This document shows positions 62,464 to 64,000 of a stretch of 64,000 nt of DNA, piece after piece. The stretch is from NCBI RefSeq assembly GCF_012584455.1, contig NZ_JABAEB010000006.1, positions 251,440-315,439 of the forward strand, written 5' to 3'. Origin of the DNA: Shewanella oncorhynchi (GTDB taxonomy: Bacteria; Pseudomonadota; Gammaproteobacteria; Enterobacterales; Shewanellaceae). Position 1 is the first letter of the stretch. Each line of letters starts with the position of its first letter. Made by a program: the position numbers and the translations under genes. Under the pieces are notes generated by a model. It made no database searches. It saw only the letters and a program-made list of their open reading frames with translations, and was not told the origin of the DNA.

Positions 62464-64000
62464 TTACTTAACCCGCATGCCAGGCTGTGCGCCTTCATGG
62501 GGTTCTAAAATCCACAGGTCGCTGCCACCAGGGCCAGCGGCCAAAACCATGCCTTCTGACATACCAAAACGCATCTTACGTGGCGCTAAGTTAGCCACCA
62601 TCACAGTCAACTTACCTTCGAGATCTTCTGGCGAATAGGCCGATTTGATCCCTGCAAACACTTGGCGTGTTTCGCCACCGATGTCGAGCTGCAACTTCAG
62701 TAACTTGTCAGCGTCAGCAACATGCTCGGCTTTAACGATGCGAGCGATACGCAGGTCGATTTTAGCGAAATCATCAAAGTTGATGGTCTCACTGATAGGA
62801 TCGTTAACCAGAGGCTCACTACTAACCGATGAAGCTTTAGCTGTTTTTTCAGGCGCAGCCGTCTTTGGTGCATCGGCCGTGACTTGCAGGTTATCCTTGG
62901 AATCAGCAACCATAGCATTGACTTTATCGAGCTCAACACGTTGCATCATGGCTTTGAATGGAGCTATTTCATGACCCGCTAAATCTTGGTTCAATGCATT
63001 CCAAGTGAGCGGTAGTTGGAAGAAGGCTTCCACATCTTGGGCTAAACGTGGCAATACAGGTTTGAGATACGTCACGAGAATACGGAACAGATTCAAGGCA
63101 TTTGAACACACTTGATGGGCCGCTTCCTGTTGATCGTCGTGTTTTACCATTTGCCAAGGTGCTGCATCGGCTACAAAACCGTTAGCAATATCCGCCAGTG
63201 CCATGATTTCGCGCATTGCTTTGCCGTATTCGCGCGACTCGTAAAATTCGGCAATCACCTCTTGCTTGGCTAGAAACGCCTCAGTCAGTGTGGTGTCGTT
63301 AATTTTCGCTAGCTTGCCATCGAAACGTTTAGTGATAAAACCTGCAGTGCGCGAGGCTAAGTTCACTAGCTTACCGACTAAGTCTGAATTCACGCGCTGG
63401 GCGAAATCTTCGAGATTTAAATCTAAATCGTCGATACGGCTGCTGAGTTTGGCGGCGTAGTAGTAACGTAAATATTCAGGATCTAAATGATCTAAATAGG
63501 TACGCGCCTTAATGAACGTGCCTTTCGATTTTGACATCTTAGCGCCGTTGACCGTCACATAGCCGTGGGCATAGACGCTGTTTGGCTGGCGGTAACCTGA
63601 GCCGTGTAACATGGCTGGCCAAAACAGACTGTGGAAGTAGACTATGTCTTTACCGATGAAGTGATACACCTCGGCGGTTGAATCTTTGCCCCAGAATTCC
63701 TCAAAGCTCAGCTCAGGGCGTTTGTCACAGAGGTTTTTGAACGAACCCATATAACCGATAGGCGCATCTAGCCAAACGTAGAAATACTTGCCTGGCGCAT
63801 CGGGAATTTCGAAACCAAAATACGGTGCATCACGGGTGATATCCCATTGCTGCAATCCTTGCTCGAACCATTCGTCGAGTTTATTGGCCATTTCGACTTG
63901 CAGGGCACCAGAGCGAGTCCACTCTTTTAGCATGCCTTCGAAGGCGGGCAGGTCGAAGAAAAAGTGCTCAGTGTCTTTCATCACTGGTGTCGCACCCGAT
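62464..64000 (-). CDS. metG: Methionyl-tRNA synthetase, C-terminal 512 codons
   Basis: Charges tRNA with methionine. The gene runs off the right edge; the visible part begins within the connective/zinc region ([15 protein letters not shown]) and includes the KMSKS loop ([11 protein letters not shown]), the anticodon-binding helical domain and a C-terminal OB-fold tRNA-binding domain ([25 protein letters not shown]) that makes the protein dimeric in E. coli. A lysine/alanine-rich linker lies between the two. The ATG at 63984 is internal, not the start. Confidence 0.98.
   Translation of the reverse strand, partial: SGATPVMKDTEHFFFDLPAFEGMLKEWTRSGALQVEMANKLDEWFEQGLQQWDITRDAPYFGFEIPDAPGKYFYVWLDAPIGYMGSFKNLCDKRPELSFEEFWGKDSTAEVYHFIGKDIVYFHSLFWPAMLHGSGYRQPNSVYAHGYVTVNGAKMSKSKGTFIKARTYLDHLDPEYLRYYYAAKLSSRIDDLDLNLEDFAQRVNSDLVGKLVNLASRTAGFITKRFDGKLAKINDTTLTEAFLAKQEVIAEFYESREYGKAMREIMALADIANGFVADAAPWQMVKHDDQQEAAHQVCSNALNLFRILVTYLKPVLPRLAQDVEAFFQLPLTWNALNQDLAGHEIAPFKAMMQRVELDKVNAMVADSKDNLQVTADAPKTAAPEKTAKASSVSSEPLVNDPISETINFDDFAKIDLRIARIVKAEHVADADKLLKLQLDIGGETRQVFAGIKSAYSPEDLEGKLTVMVANLAPRKMRFGMSEGMVLAAGPGGSDLWILEPHEGAQPGMRVK

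Overview
This window is a stretch of ordinary gammaproteobacterial chromosome, and most likely comes from a Shewanella species. The grounds are the suite of protein types and gene orders: an E. coli-like sdh-suc block facing a type II citrate synthase gene, a monomeric isocitrate dehydrogenase, a leucine dehydrogenase, and the order clpS-clpA / infA-bpt-aat. Genes are dense, most intergenic gaps are short and many end in strong hairpin terminators. I saw no tRNA or rRNA gene, insertion sequence, prophage, integrase or CRISPR array.

Layout. Positions 1-394 hold the start of an RND-type efflux adaptor lipoprotein that runs off the left edge. Positions 694-12029 hold half of the TCA cycle: gltA on the minus strand facing sdhCDAB, sucAB and sucCD on the plus strand. 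Positions 12430-16076 hold small regulatory genes: rnk, an acetyltransferase, fur, the sirtuin cobB overlapping a small P-loop kinase, and a small membrane protein. Positions 16204-23483 hold corA, an HD-GYP protein, a 2-oxoglutarate/iron oxygenase-like protein, a PhoQ/PhoP-like pair, a small membrane protein and a dicarboxylate or glutamate symporter. A large lipoprotein with Ig-like repeats (23706-26255) follows, the most accessory-looking gene here. Positions 26326-33576 hold astB, topA, a membrane-anchored coiled-coil protein, cysB and a NarL-type response regulator. Positions 33797-42134 are a PEP node: a thioesterase, aroH, ppsR, ppsA and a YdiJ-like flavoprotein/Fe-S oxidoreductase. Positions 42257-47064 hold small conserved genes plus leucine dehydrogenase and the ribosomal oxygenase RoxA. 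Positions 47217-54560 hold purB-hflD-mnmA, nudJ, rluE and icd. Positions 54881-59729 hold cspD, clpS-clpA, infA, bpt and aat. The window ends with a glycine-zipper protein, a Nif3-like protein, an AEC transporter and the 3' part of metG.

How the genes work together. gltA, icd, sucABCD and sdhCDAB together provide citrate synthase, isocitrate dehydrogenase, 2-oxoglutarate dehydrogenase E1/E2, succinyl-CoA synthetase and complex II. ppsA with its regulator ppsR makes PEP for gluconeogenesis and for aroH. Aat and Bpt create N-terminal leucine or phenylalanine degrons that ClpS hands to ClpA, so nearly the whole bacterial N-degron pathway is encoded in 5 kb, lacking only ClpP. PhoPQ-like signalling and CorA are both linked to magnesium.

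I did not find a clearly new system. The best leads are the sirtuin-kinase overlap, a terminator that touches the roxA start codon, the Ig-repeat lipoprotein, the unusual metal motif of the oxygenase-like protein, and monomeric IDH sitting where E. coli has its unrelated-looking dimeric enzyme.
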